Source of the DNA: DATMNI01 sp035570275
GTDB taxonomy: Bacteria > Acidobacteriota > Terriglobia > Bryobacterales > Bryobacteraceae
Reading direction: 5' to 3'
DNA: 56,832 nucleotides
Assembly: GCA_035570275.1 (NCBI GenBank)
Contig: DATMNI010000047.1
Span: 1 to 56,832 of the forward strand
Of the stretch, positions 41,169-50,830 are shown in pieces (the stretch's first letter is position 1; the number at the start of each line of letters is the position of its first letter). The position numbers and the translations under genes were made by a program. The notes under the pieces are model-generated. The model made no database searches. It saw only the letters and a list, made by a program, of their open reading frames with translations, and had not been told where the DNA came from.

Positions 41169-44100
41169 ATGGATTGCCCGGCGTGTAAAAAAGCGGTCCC
41201 CTATGCGGCATCTCGTTGCCCTGCTTGTGGCACGGCCACGCCAGTCGATCTGGTCGAGACGGAAATCTTGAACGAACCTGCAATTGAGGCGGAGACGCAG
41301 GTGATCGACCGGCAGAATTGGTCCAAGGCGATGACGACCTCTGACGCTATTGCCTATCAGAGCGCCACTCTTAGCGTGGGTTCGGTACTGGGCGGGCGCT
41401 ACGAGATTCTGAAAACCCTGGGCGAGGGCGGGATGGGAGCAGTCTTCCAAGCCCACGATGCTGAGGTGGATCGAATTGTGGCGCTAAAGGTGATTCGCCC
41501 GGACCTGGCGGGCAGCGAAGATATTCTCCGGCGTTTTCGCCAGGAGCTGGTGCTGGCGCGGCAGATCACGCATCGCAACGTCGTGCGTATTTTCGATCTC
41601 GGCGTGGCGGATGGAATTCGCTTCATCACCATGGAGTTCATTGAGGGGCAGGAACTCGCGGAAATCCTGCAAGACCGCGGCAAGCTGCCCCCTCAGGAAG
41701 CGGGCCAGATCATTCTACAGGTCTGTTACGGGCTCGCAGTGGCTCACGCCGAAGGCGTCGTTCATCGCGACCTGAAGCCGCAAAACATCATGATCGCCAG
41801 GGACGGCCGGGTGGCGGTGATGGACTTCGGTATCGCTCACTCCATAGAAGCTGCGACGATCCTGGATCAAAGCAGCACAACCGAGGCCGGCGAATCCGCC
41901 AGTCTCACCCGGGTTGGGTCGCTGCTCGGAACGCCTCGCTATATGTCGCCCGAGCAGGCCCGGGCCGAAAGCGTAACCAACCGTTCGGACTTGTTTACGG
42001 TGGGCTTGATCCTGTACGAACTGGTCACCGGAGACCTGCCGCCCTCGCCGCCTACCCTGAAGGCCATGCTGCGGGAGAGGGGCACGCAACAAATTGCGCA
42101 CCCCATCCCAGCGAATCCGCAGATACCGCGCGCCCTGGCCGACATTATTTTCCGGTGCGTGCAACTCGATCCGGAGAAACGATACCCGTCGGCTGAGGCG
42201 CTCTGCCACGATCTGGAGATCGGGCTGGGCATTCGGAAGCGCCACTCCTTAAACAGGAAGGTTTCTGCCGGACTGGCGGCGGCGATCGTCCTGCTCGCCG
42301 GAAGCCTGGTCTATATCTATACTCTGCGGACAAAGGGGCCGGTAACCCACAATCCCGTAAAGATTCTGGTCTCCGACTTTGTAAACCAGTCGGGGAACCA
42401 GGTGCTGGACGGAACGCTCGAGCCGCTATTAACGACTGACCTGGAGGGCGCCTCGTTCATCACGACCTACAATCGAGGCCAGGCGCGGAAGACGCTTACC
42501 AGCCTCTCCGGAGGATCCACGCTGGATGAAAATGCGGCGCGGCTGATAGCGCAGCGCGAAGGATTAGGCGTGGTGGTGTCCGGTTCGGTTGGGCGTAATG
42601 GGAACCAATACGCATTATCGGCTCGCGCTCTCGATGCCAGAACCAACAAAGTCATCGCTGAGGAAAAAGCGACGGCCGCGACGCCAAACGATCTGAACCG
42701 CGCCGTCGGGCGCATTGCGGCCGGGTTCCGAAAAGCGCTGGGCGATATCACACCTCAATCCGCCCAGATCGCGGCTGCTGAGACCTTTTCTTCACAGTCG
42801 CTCGAAGCCTCTCAACAGTACGCGCGCGCGCAGGAACTGCAATGGGCTGGAAAGTGGGATGAGGCGCTGAAGGCTTACAGCCGAAGCGCGGATTTGGACG
42901 CAGGACTTGGCCGCGCCTACGCCGGAATGGCGGCGATTCTCGCCAACCAGGGCCGTAAGCAGGAAGCAGAGAGAAACTTCAAGCTGGCTATGTCGAAGAT
43001 CGATCGCATGAGCGACCGGGAGAAGTACCGCACTCGTGGCGGTTACTACTTGATGGAACGCGCCTACGATAAGGCCATCGAACAGTACAAAGCGCTCGAG
43101 TCGCAGTTTCCGGCCGACTCCGCCGGCATCGCCGGCCTGGCGCTGGCCTATTTCTATAAGCGCAACATGCCGGCCGCCCTCGAAGAAGGCCGGCGCGCGG
43201 TCGCCATTTATCCGGACAATGTGCTGTTGAGCAGTAACGCCACTCTGTATGCCATGTACGCCGGAGATTTTAGTACGGCTATTCGCGAGTCCCAGCGGCT
43301 GTTGAAACTCAGCCCCGGCTTCGAGAAGGTTTATCTCGGCCTCGGACTTTCCCAGCTTGCGCAGGGTGACGAGACCGCCGCGGCTGAAACCTATCGCAAG
43401 CTGGCGCCGCTCAGTACGTGGGGTGCTTCCGCGTCCGCGGTCGCGTTAGCGGATATGGCCCTGTACCAGGGTCGTCCCGATGAGGCGCTTTCGATCCTTG
43501 AAAAGGGTGTAAGCGCGGATCTGGCGGCGAAGGACCCTTCGCGAGTCGCAGCCAAGCGGGCGATGGAGGCTCAGGTATGGCTCATGAAAGGCCAGGATGC
43601 TAAGGCGATTGCCGCGGCGGAACTCGCCTCGAATGGGACTACGGACGAAAGCCTCCTCTATCCGGCCGCCATGGTTTATATAGAAGCCGGGAAGAGCGAC
43701 AAGGCGTTGGAGCTGAGCCGGACACTGAATCAGCGTCTGGAACCGGACGCAGGGGCTTACGCCAAGCTGATCGAGGCCGAAGCGCAGATGAAGCGCAAGG
43801 ACTATCGCGATGCGGTTCGAACCTTCCAGGACGCCCAGAAAATCGCCGACACCTGGCTCGGCCGTTTCGGTCTGGGCCGGGCCTATCTCGCAGCGGGCGC
43901 GTATACGGAAGCCGACTCCGAGTTTGACGCTTGCATGAAGCGCAAAGGCGAGGCGACCGCGGTATTTCTGGACGATGAGCCGAGCTGGCGCTATTTCGCG
44001 CCGGTCAATTACTATTTGGGCCGCTCGCGCGAAGGCCTCGGCAGTCCGGGAGCAGCGGAAGCTTACCGCAATTACCTCAAGATTCGTGAAAAGAGCGCGA

Positions 44101-44171
44101 ACGATCCGCTCGCGGCAGATGCGAAAAAGCGGCTGCGGTCGCTCGCAGCCGGCGCAGCCGCGGTTCGTTGA
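41169..44171 (+). CDS. Transmembrane Ser/Thr protein kinase with TPR extracellular region
   Basis: A 1000-residue protein from ATG 41169. Residues 3-20 hold a zinc ribbon (CPAC...CPAC). The kinase domain follows: G-loop GEGGMGAVF (85-93), catalytic Lys107, VVHRDLKPQN (198-207), MDFG (218-221), and GTPRYMSPEQAR. One TM segment (VSAGLAAAIVLLAGSLVYIY, about 369-388) leads to a FlgO/adenylate-cyclase-like segment (ILVSDFVNQSGNQVL), then TPR-type helices (ALKAYSRSADLDAGLGRAYA and others) to the end. It probably senses something outside the membrane with its TPR region. It is followed closely by the convergent giant secreted gene with 46 bases between them. Confidence 0.92.
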   Translation: MDCPACKKAVPYAASRCPACGTATPVDLVETEILNEPAIEAETQVIDRQNWSKAMTTSDAIAYQSATLSVGSVLGGRYEILKTLGEGGMGAVFQAHDAEVDRIVALKVIRPDLAGSEDILRRFRQELVLARQITHRNVVRIFDLGVADGIRFITMEFIEGQELAEILQDRGKLPPQEAGQIILQVCYGLAVAHAEGVVHRDLKPQNIMIARDGRVAVMDFGIAHSIEAATILDQSSTTEAGESASLTRVGSLLGTPRYMSPEQARAESVTNRSDLFTVGLILYELVTGDLPPSPPTLKAMLRERGTQQIAHPIPANPQIPRALADIIFRCVQLDPEKRYPSAEALCHDLEIGLGIRKRHSLNRKVSAGLAAAIVLLAGSLVYIYTLRTKGPVTHNPVKILVSDFVNQSGNQVLDGTLEPLLTTDLEGASFITTYNRGQARKTLTSLSGGSTLDENAARLIAQREGLGVVVSGSVGRNGNQYALSARALDARTNKVIAEEKATAATPNDLNRAVGRIAAGFRKALGDITPQSAQIAAAETFSSQSLEASQQYARAQELQWAGKWDEALKAYSRSADLDAGLGRAYAGMAAILANQGRKQEAERNFKLAMSKIDRMSDREKYRTRGGYYLMERAYDKAIEQYKALESQFPADSAGIAGLALAYFYKRNMPAALEEGRRAVAIYPDNVLLSSNATLYAMYAGDFSTAIRESQRLLKLSPGFEKVYLGLGLSQLAQGDETAAAETYRKLAPLSTWGASASAVALADMALYQGRPDEALSILEKGVSADLAAKDPSRVAAKRAMEAQVWLMKGQDAKAIAAAELASNGTTDESLLYPAAMVYIEAGKSDKALELSRTLNQRLEPDAGAYAKLIEAEAQMKRKDYRDAVRTFQDAQKIADTWLGRFGLGRAYLAAGAYTEADSEFDACMKRKGEATAVFLDDEPSWRYFAPVNYYLGRSREGLGSPGAAEAYRNYLKIREKSANDPLAADAKKRLRSLAAGAAAVR

Positions 44172-44217
44172 TCCTGTTCAACCTTCCCCTTTTACCGGAA
44201 CCGTAGTCGCCTGACCT

Positions 44218-47200
44218 TTATTGGACGTTGAATGCAACGGTGCACCCTCCAAAACAGTTGAACCCACCATTCGCGGTTCCAGTGAATGTGATGGAGTTAG
44301 CAGGGAACGACGACGTGACCCCGATTGTGCCCGCAATCATAGCGCCCGAATTCAACGTCACGCTATTGATGGTAGAGGTGAAGCCGCTTATCTGGACGAC
44401 AAAGGTGCCGGTGGCCGAGAAGGTACTCCCGGAAAATCCGAAGATCACCTGGGTGGCGGTGATGGTCACGGAGCTAGAGAGCCCGGAGCCCCCGCAGTTG
44501 TCAGTATTGGGTCCGACACAAAACCCGAATGCGGCGTTTGTTGTTTGGAAAGGTCCTCCTAGCGGCGTAATCGTGACCGTGCCGGTTTCCGCAGTGTTCA
44601 CATTAAAGGTGTTCACGATTGTTCCCGGCACCGCAGTGCTGGCCGCGCCGGTGATGCTATTGACAGTCTGAGTCGCAGTCAGCGAATGCGCCCCTGGCGA
44701 AAGCGGCACGCTCACGCTAAACGCTGTCCCAATCGCCGTGGTCGTTCCCACTGGGGTGGCCCCGTCGAACACGGTGATCGCCGCGCCGGCGAGCGATGTT
44801 CCGCTCACCTGCAAGGGACTGGTTGTGCTGAACCCCGATGCCGGAGACGCGATCAACGGCGCGGGCGGCACGATCGTTCCGGTCACCGCCGCACTGGCGG
44901 CGCTTGTGAGGCTGCTGACGGTCTGTGTCGCAGTCAGCGAATGCAGCCCCACCGACAGCGGCACGCTCACGCTAAACGCTGTCCCAATCGCCGTGGTCGT
45001 TCCCACTTGGATTCCCAAGTCGAACACGGTGATAGCCGCGCCGGCGAGCGATGTTCCGGCCAGTTGCAACGGACTGGTTGTGCTGAACCCCGAAGCCGGA
45101 GACGCGATCAACGGCGCGGGCGGCACGATCGTTACAGTCACCACCGCACTGGCGGTGCTGGTGAGGCTGCTGACGGTTTGGGTCGCGGTCAGGGAATGCG
45201 CCCCTGGCGACAGCGGCACGCTCACGCTAAACGCTGTCCCAATCGCCGTGGTCGTTCCCACTTGGGTTCCCGAGTCGAACACGGTGATCGCCGCGCCGGC
45301 GAGCGATGTTCCGGCCAGTTGCAACGGGCTGATTGTGCTGAACCCTGAAGCCGGAGACGCGATCAACGGCGGGTTTGGACTCACCGCCAACTGCAGCGGC
45401 TGCAGCGCACTGTTGTTTGCCGCATCCGTGACCAGAACGGTAAAGGAAGCTGTACCGGCTGTTCCGGTTGGTGTCCCCGAGATCACACCGCTGGTGCTCA
45501 GCGTAATGCCGGTCGGAAGGGGGCCGCTTCCGATAGCGAGCGACCAGGTATAGGGGCCGGTGCCTCCAAAGAGTTGGAGCGTTTGCGCCGGATAGCTTAC
45601 GGTCAATGTCGCTGGGGGTAATGACTTCGTCAGAATTGTCAGTGGACTCGGGGGCGGCAGGTTGGTTCCGGTGTTCGCCGCCAGGGAAACGGGGACCGGA
45701 GTCGCTTGCGTGGCGGGGTTGTAAATGGCTAGTGCCTGTGTAGTATCGCCGCCGGGGCTGGGAATATAGGCGCGTAGCGTGATCAGCGCCGTCTCGCCGG
45801 GCGCGAGCGTTACACCCGGGATGGATGGATTCAGAGCCGCGGGTTGAGTTAACTGTTGCACCGTAGCGAATGAAACGTCAGTAATATTCGCGACGGGAAC
45901 GAAATGCGATTGCACCCCTAGAGTACATCCTTGTGCCAAGGGCGTCGTGTAGTTCTTGTAGATGATCAACTGCAGTTTCACGCCCAGCCGGGGGTCCGGA
46001 CTCTGACCCACCAGATTCACCCCGACCACGGTTGGGGTATTGCTGGTTGCCGTGTTCACCCAAGTGGCGTCGGCGATTGCCACATTCGGAATACTGGGGT
46101 TCGGAATGCTTGGGTTCGGAATACTGGGGTTCGGAATGCTGGGATTCGGAATGCTTGGATTCGGAATACTCGGATTCGGAATACTGGGGTTAATGTAGGG
46201 ATTTAGATTCGCATTGACGTCCGGAGTGACGATGCTTCCGTTCACCGTGTTCGGGAGCGACAGCGCCGGACTGGAGATCGTGGTGTTATAAGTCTCGCTG
46301 GAGGAACTGCTCGAAGCCGGTGGATTAGCGGGATCGCTATTGATGGTCGCGGACCCCGCCTCGGGGGGATTTCCATTGGGCGGGTTCAGTTCCACCACGT
46401 TCACGACTACCGTGGCATGCGCATCGGTGGAGGTGGCAAAGACACTTCGCGACGTGCTCGAAAGCCCGGGTACTTGAACCGTAATCGTCGTGAGTGGGTA
46501 GGGCGTGGCCGGATTGGTTTGGACAGGAGCCTGGAGAAAAGACGCCACGCCGCCGACCGGCTGCGAACTCATGGTGATCTGATATTGACGGGCCACCGGC
46601 GTAGTGTTGGCGACGGTGATGGGGAACTCGCGCTGGATCAATTTGCCGTTCGAGCCCGTTCCCAGCAGCTTAGCGTTTCCTGGAGCACTCACCACCAGGC
46701 CCGGGCTGAGCAGGGCCGTGTAAATGTCCTGGTTGCGGTCGCCCGTATTTCCCGGAGGCGCTAGCGGATTGCACGCCGGTCTCTGCTGCGTGGGGTCGAA
46801 AATGCTGGTCGTGGATGTCCCATAGGTGGGGGGCGTGTAATTGGCCCAATTTCCGTCGGCGGGCGGAACTACGTTGCGATTGTCGGTCCACACCACATGG
46901 GTAAAGTCGGGGTCCCCTGGTTGGTTGTTATAGCGCCATGTGCCGTTATGATTCGCAATAAAGGTCGGCCCCGCCACGTCGATGTAATCCCCAAAAAAGG
47001 CTAGCGTCCCCGACAGGAACATGGGCAGGTTGGGAGGATTCACCGCCAATTGTTGAATCACAAACGGATTTTGCGCCGTGGAACCAAACGCGTACTGCGA
47101 CACCTGGACCGAAGGCAGGAATCCGGGCGGATTGCCTGGCGTGGCTTGGGCGGCACGCACGTCGAGGGTTTGCCGGCGCGCATCCGTCGCATAGGTTGGC

Positions 47201-48630
47201 CCTGGGGGGTCCTGGATGCCCGGCCCAAACGCCGGGAAATCCGGAAAGCCGCCGTCATTCACGGGCGAAGTCGAGTATTGCCCGCCAGCTTGTGGAGTAT
47301 AGAGCGTGAGAAGGTCGTCATTTCGGAGATCGTACCAGGCAACCGTCAGTTTGCCGGCAGAGAACGCCATGGCCGGCATGATCTGATGTCCAGGGGAGGT
47401 GTTGGCGTCGACCGCTACCGCAGTGCTCCACAAAAGAGGGTTGGTGCCCGGACGCGGCGTCGGGGTTCCCGTCACAACCATGATGCGAGCAACACCAGTC
47501 GGGCCTGCATTGCGCTGCGACCAGGCGAGGTACACGTGACTGGCGGCGTCAACGGCCATCGTCGGGAAAGCGTTCGTCCGGAAGGCTACCGCCGAGTCAT
47601 CCTGATCGAAGGGGGTAATGCTGGTAACCAGAGTAGCTTTAGAAAATGTGTTTCCTCCATCGGTGGAGGCTGCATACATGATTGCGTGGGCCTGCGCCGG
47701 TTGCGTCGTGGCAAAGACGCGCCAAGCAATATAGAGGTTGCCGTTATTTGGATCGATCGCTACTGTAGCGCCCTGATTGAATGTAATTGCCGGGTCACTG
47801 ATTTGCTTCGGAGCGCTCCAGGTTAAACCGCAATTCATGGACCGTGAAAACAGGATTCGCGCCGGGCTGCCTTCGCCCGTGCCCGCGAATTCCGTCCACG
47901 CCACGTACACGCTCCCTCCGCGGAAAATCTGCGTATTTTGAAGGGGCAGGGTGGGAACGATGCAAGATGTGGAATTGGCTCGTGGGATATCGACTGCGAG
48001 CGAGGGCTTATCCTCAAACGTGTTAGCTGTCGAGGTTTTGACCGGGATGGTCCAAAGAAACCGGATCGAATCGCCGCCTGGGACGTTGTTGTCATCGGTG
48101 AAAGTTGCAACGAATACTTTGCTCGCGCCTCCGGCCTGCCGGTTAAATGCCAGCCCGCTGTAGTAGAACAGGCCGTTGGTGCCGGCGCGGACACTCGGAT
48201 CGGCCCCGGCTCCCAGGCCTTTTAGCGGAGAAAGAATACCTGCTAACGATGTATCCTGCGGGTAGCCGGGAACCAACGTGCTCGTCCAGGTTTGGCCTCC
48301 ATCGAAAGACTTGAACAACCCTAGCCAGGAATCGCCGGTTGGTTCGGCAGCGCCCGAGACGCCAGGCAGGTCAACCGTGCGATAGTCGTTCGCGCCCGCC
48401 AGCATGTGCAGCGGGTTCCGCGAAGAAATGGCCATCGAAGGCTCGTTCTGCCGCTGGAGGAAAGGGTCTCCGCCGGGCCATTGCGTTCCCGAAACCATGT
48501 TTACATTCGGGCCGGGAACCTGTGCCTGCAATGGCATAATGAACGCCCAAACCAGCAACAGCCGGGTAACGCCTCGGCCGGAACAGATATGAGGCGCACG
48601 TGAGGAGGTTTTGGGATGTTTCAGCGGCAT
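44218..48630 (-). CDS. Giant secreted BNR/sialidase-fold protein with Ig-like repeats
   Basis: About 1470 residues from the ATG at 48630. A signal segment (VTRLLLVWAFIMPLQAQ) precedes about 600 residues of BNR-like blades with Asp-box motifs (for example SFDGGQTWTSTL, STDGGNTFSKATL and MNCGLTWSAP). An irregular middle follows, with seven tandem NPSIP pentapeptides near residue 820. Next is one putative Ig domain with GGTGPYTWSLAIG. Three 85-residue tandem Ig-like repeats (PPLIASPASGFSTxSPLQ...) follow, and a C-terminal cysteine-containing domain. No enzymatic catalytic residues are certain; likely a cell-surface or exopolymer-binding protein. A start at 48729 would add residues encoding no leader. 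Confidence 0.8.
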   Translation of the reverse strand: MPLKHPKTSSRAPHICSGRGVTRLLLVWAFIMPLQAQVPGPNVNMVSGTQWPGGDPFLQRQNEPSMAISSRNPLHMLAGANDYRTVDLPGVSGAAEPTGDSWLGLFKSFDGGQTWTSTLVPGYPQDTSLAGILSPLKGLGAGADPSVRAGTNGLFYYSGLAFNRQAGGASKVFVATFTDDNNVPGGDSIRFLWTIPVKTSTANTFEDKPSLAVDIPRANSTSCIVPTLPLQNTQIFRGGSVYVAWTEFAGTGEGSPARILFSRSMNCGLTWSAPKQISDPAITFNQGATVAIDPNNGNLYIAWRVFATTQPAQAHAIMYAASTDGGNTFSKATLVTSITPFDQDDSAVAFRTNAFPTMAVDAASHVYLAWSQRNAGPTGVARIMVVTGTPTPRPGTNPLLWSTAVAVDANTSPGHQIMPAMAFSAGKLTVAWYDLRNDDLLTLYTPQAGGQYSTSPVNDGGFPDFPAFGPGIQDPPGPTYATDARRQTLDVRAAQATPGNPPGFLPSVQVSQYAFGSTAQNPFVIQQLAVNPPNLPMFLSGTLAFFGDYIDVAGPTFIANHNGTWRYNNQPGDPDFTHVVWTDNRNVVPPADGNWANYTPPTYGTSTTSIFDPTQQRPACNPLAPPGNTGDRNQDIYTALLSPGLVVSAPGNAKLLGTGSNGKLIQREFPITVANTTPVARQYQITMSSQPVGGVASFLQAPVQTNPATPYPLTTITVQVPGLSSTSRSVFATSTDAHATVVVNVVELNPPNGNPPEAGSATINSDPANPPASSSSSSETYNTTISSPALSLPNTVNGSIVTPDVNANLNPYINPSIPNPSIPNPSIPNPSIPNPSIPNPSIPNPSIPNVAIADATWVNTATSNTPTVVGVNLVGQSPDPRLGVKLQLIIYKNYTTPLAQGCTLGVQSHFVPVANITDVSFATVQQLTQPAALNPSIPGVTLAPGETALITLRAYIPSPGGDTTQALAIYNPATQATPVPVSLAANTGTNLPPPSPLTILTKSLPPATLTVSYPAQTLQLFGGTGPYTWSLAIGSGPLPTGITLSTSGVISGTPTGTAGTASFTVLVTDAANNSALQPLQLAVSPNPPLIASPASGFSTISPLQLAGTSLAGAAITVFDSGTQVGTTTAIGTAFSVSVPLSPGAHSLTATQTVSSLTSTASAVVTVTIVPPAPLIASPASGFSTTSPLQLAGTSLAGAAITVFDLGIQVGTTTAIGTAFSVSVPLSVGLHSLTATQTVSSLTSAASAAVTGTIVPPAPLIASPASGFSTTSPLQVSGTSLAGAAITVFDGATPVGTTTAIGTAFSVSVPLSPGAHSLTATQTVNSITGAASTAVPGTIVNTFNVNTAETGTVTITPLGGPFQTTNAAFGFCVGPNTDNCGGSGLSSSVTITATQVIFGFSGSTFSATGTFVVQISGFTSTINSVTLNSGAMIAGTIGVTSSFPANSITFTGTANGGFNCFGGCTVAFNVQ
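44610..45372 (-). repeat. Three 255-bp tandem units encoding Ig-like repeats
   Basis: The sequence CTGAACCCCGAAGCCGGAGA recurs at about 44828, 45083 and 45338, giving a 255-base period (85 residues). The copies are highly similar in DNA, which indicates recent duplication or gene conversion. They lie within the giant secreted gene. Confidence 0.9.
46086..46190 (-). repeat. Seven 15-bp tandem units encoding NPSIP
   Basis: Seven consecutive 15-base units of the type TTCGGAATACTGGGG, all in frame and reading NPSIP on the minus strand. Third-position variation keeps the peptide identical, so the repeat is selected at protein level. It acts as a Pro-rich linker between the BNR and Ig-like regions. 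Confidence 0.9.
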
Positions 48631-48691
48631 TTTTGACGTACCAGAATTTGCAAAATATATCACTCTTTCGCGCAGATGGAGGTGCCCGACA

Positions 48692-48934
48692 TCAGAAGAA
48701 GAGCCCATTGGTGCCCGGCCGGATGACATCAGCCGGAGCCTGGAGTCCGTGGAGCGGAGGTGCGACGCCCTCGGCCGAGGTGTCCTGCGGGTATCCCGGC
48801 ACCAGCGTGCTTCGCCATGTCTTTTCCGCCATGTTGACGCCGGGGCCCGCGACAGACGGAGTTCCTTGACCGAAAGCTATTGCGGTGATCGCGCAAAGCA
48901 CCGCCGCGAGTCCCAGGAAATGTTGAAGCCGCAA
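48692..48934 (-). pseudogene. Truncated, internally deleted copy of the giant protein's N-terminus
   Basis: An 80-codon frame directly upstream of the giant gene. A signal peptide (MRLQHFLGLAAVLCAITAIA) is followed by GPGVNMAEKTW, then STLVPGYPQDTSAEGVAPPL and ADVIRPGTNGLFF. The last parts match residues of the giant protein around STLVPGYPQDTSLAG and GTNGLFYYSG. About 80-90 residues between the two matches are missing and nothing follows. It is best read as a partial duplicate that has decayed. Its leader differs from that of the full gene. Confidence 0.75.
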
Positions 48935-49170
48935 TACCGCCCTCCGGATGAATGCAGAATTTTGTATCGTAGCACAGGCACGCGTGGGGCAGTCAGATTA
49001 TCTAATCGCAGGAACACCGGACCACCTGCCCGCAGTCGCAGCCACCGATGCGGCGCCCTGTAATTCGCTCCCTTTTTGGCAAACTATAGTCCTAAGGGGT
49101 TCTATAACCGTTCGTGTAACGCTTAATGTAGTGGCAGGCTGGGCGGACCGGGCGATCCGTATCGCTGACC

Positions 49171-49380
49171 TCAATCATCACCAGTTCGCCGGTGGTGGCC
49201 GGAGACCATCTTTATGTCACCAATGAGGAGGGACACACCTACGTGTTGGCTCCGGGCCGCGAGTACAAGCTGTTGGCGCAGAACGAACTCGGCTAGACCG
49301 TGATGGCGACACCTGGGATCTCAGACGGCGTACTCTATATCCGCGCCCGCAAACACCTCTTCGCCATCGGCTCAAAGAAA
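49171..49380 (+). pseudogene. PQQ-propeller C-terminal relic with an in-frame stop
   Basis: In one frame, SSPVVAGDHLYVTNEEGHTY and VLAPGREYKLLAQNELG are followed by a TAG at 49294-49296. Then TVMATPGISDGVLYIRARKH and LFAIGSKK continue in the same frame. These are the last two blades of the 36455-37732 type of propeller (compare EKFEVLATNTLKDQMFIGTP). There is no start or earlier blades. The rest of 48935-49500 holds only a REPIN-like element. Confidence 0.8.
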
Positions 49381-49387
49381 CAGGAGA

Positions 49388-49485
49388 GCAACCACTCCCT
49401 TACGGTCGAGCGACAAGTCGTGGCTCTGATGATGTCGTTGACAATAGGGACTTCGCATCGGAGCCGTGACCGATAGGGAGCGGTC
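49388..49485. repeat. REPIN-like element after the propeller relic
   Basis: Arms GCAACCACTCCCTTACGGTC and CGGAGCCGTGACCGATAGGG face each other. The spacer contains GACAAGTCGTGGCTCTGATG, the reverse complement of the spacer at 37817-37893. It sits directly behind the propeller relic, as the other copy sits behind the intact propeller gene, but in the opposite orientation. Confidence 0.75.
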
Positions 49486-49500
49486 TTACGCGGGCTTAAG

Positions 49501-50511
49501 CTACCGCACATCCAGCTTCAACAGCCGCTGCGCGTTCTTCCAATAGATCCGGTCGCGTTCGTCGTCGCTGATCTCCAGGTGATCGATGACGTCGATCGTT
49601 TCGCGGATATACGTGCCCGGCTCGGGTTCAAAGGGCGTATCGGAGGCAAACAGCACCTGGTCCACGCCGAAGAACGAGAGGCCGCATCGGGTGGCCGCCG
49701 CAGCGCCGAAGACCGCCGTGTCGGCGTAGAATTTCTTGAAGTAGTCCAGCGGCCGCATCTTCATAGACGCTCTGAGCCCGCTATAGTCGGCGTCACTGGT
49801 GCGTGTCCCTAGCTGGTCCCATCCGTGCCCGATCCGGCCTTCGCAATAAGGCGCCATCGCTCCCATGTGGTGGGTAATGATCTTGATGGCGGGCCATTGG
49901 TCGAACACACCGGCAAACACCAGGCGAGCCATGGCTACGCTGGTTTCGTAGGGCCAGCCGAAAGTCCACCAGATTTCGTAAAGCGAGCGGTCCTCCGTGA
50001 GATAGTCCGGGAAGTTGGCGCCGCGGGTGGGGTGGAGCCAAATCGGCAGATCGTACGCGCTCATCACCGCAAACAGGAAGCGGAACTCATTCCGGTCGAG
50101 TGGGAGGCCATTCACATTGGAAAAGATCTGGACGCCGCAGGCGCCAAGATCTCGCACCGCGCGGTGCAACTCGCCCTCTGCTTCGGCCACGTGGTTCATG
50201 GGGAGGCAGGCAATGAAACCGGCAAACCGGTCCGGATACCGGTTCACCAGCCCGGCCATCGAGTCGTTGGCGATGCGAGCCAGGCCGGGCGTGACGTCCG
50301 GGCCGCCAAAGGCTTCCAGAGGCGGCGAAGCCATCGAGATCACCTGCCGGTAATCTCCGAACCGGTCCATCACTCGAAAGCGAAGGTCCAAATCGAAGAG
50401 CATCGGAACATTCCTCACCCGCTTCCCCATGTCCTTGAGGTTGGGCGCCGCCTCAAACCACCGCGTGAACGCACACTCCGGGAAAATGTGACAGAAAATA
50501 TCGATCTTCAT
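49501..50511 (-). CDS. Amidohydrolase family protein (ACMSD-like decarboxylase/hydrolase)
   Basis: A 336-residue metal-dependent TIM-barrel protein. MKIDIFCHIFP carries the N-terminal metal His, IWLHPTRG the next, IKIITHHMGA a later His, and LFASDTPFE the terminal metal Asp. The layout matches aminocarboxymuconate-semialdehyde-decarboxylase-like amidohydrolases. The usual HxH of the N-terminus is reduced to one His (CH). Substrate is unknown. It is a single gene facing the propeller relic and REPIN. Confidence 0.87.
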   Translation of the reverse strand: MKIDIFCHIFPECAFTRWFEAAPNLKDMGKRVRNVPMLFDLDLRFRVMDRFGDYRQVISMASPPLEAFGGPDVTPGLARIANDSMAGLVNRYPDRFAGFIACLPMNHVAEAEGELHRAVRDLGACGVQIFSNVNGLPLDRNEFRFLFAVMSAYDLPIWLHPTRGANFPDYLTEDRSLYEIWWTFGWPYETSVAMARLVFAGVFDQWPAIKIITHHMGAMAPYCEGRIGHGWDQLGTRTSDADYSGLRASMKMRPLDYFKKFYADTAVFGAAAATRCGLSFFGVDQVLFASDTPFEPEPGTYIRETIDVIDHLEISDDERDRIYWKNAQRLLKLDVR

Positions 50512-50830
50512 TTATGGCTTGAATAGCAAAGTGTACGCTTTCTTCTGGCCGCGGCTGATCCTCTTGGGCAAAGGAACGTTGGCTCTTCCAATTTTGGATG
50601 CGTCACGCTGACGTCGATCATACGACATAGGGCTGCCGGCCGCAATGATCTTCACCGGCGATCTTCCCGGCGAAGTTCTGCGAAGGTTTGCTCACCTCGC
50701 CGCGCGCGGAGCTTGTCTACTTTGCTTTGAATCTCGCGATCGAGCGGACGCTCACCTTCCGCGGCTACATGAACTCCAGTTCGGCAAACGTGCGCACTTG
50801 TTTCCGATTCACGGCGGCTGACGCGCATAA

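Noticed and set aside
44172..44217. Possible bidirectional terminator between the kinase and the giant secreted gene
   Set aside because: No inverted repeat with a T tract could be seen in the 46 bases.
46086..46190. Possible CRISPR-like array of short repeats
   Set aside because: Units are contiguous 15-mers with no spacers and encode NPSIP in frame; it is a coding tandem repeat.
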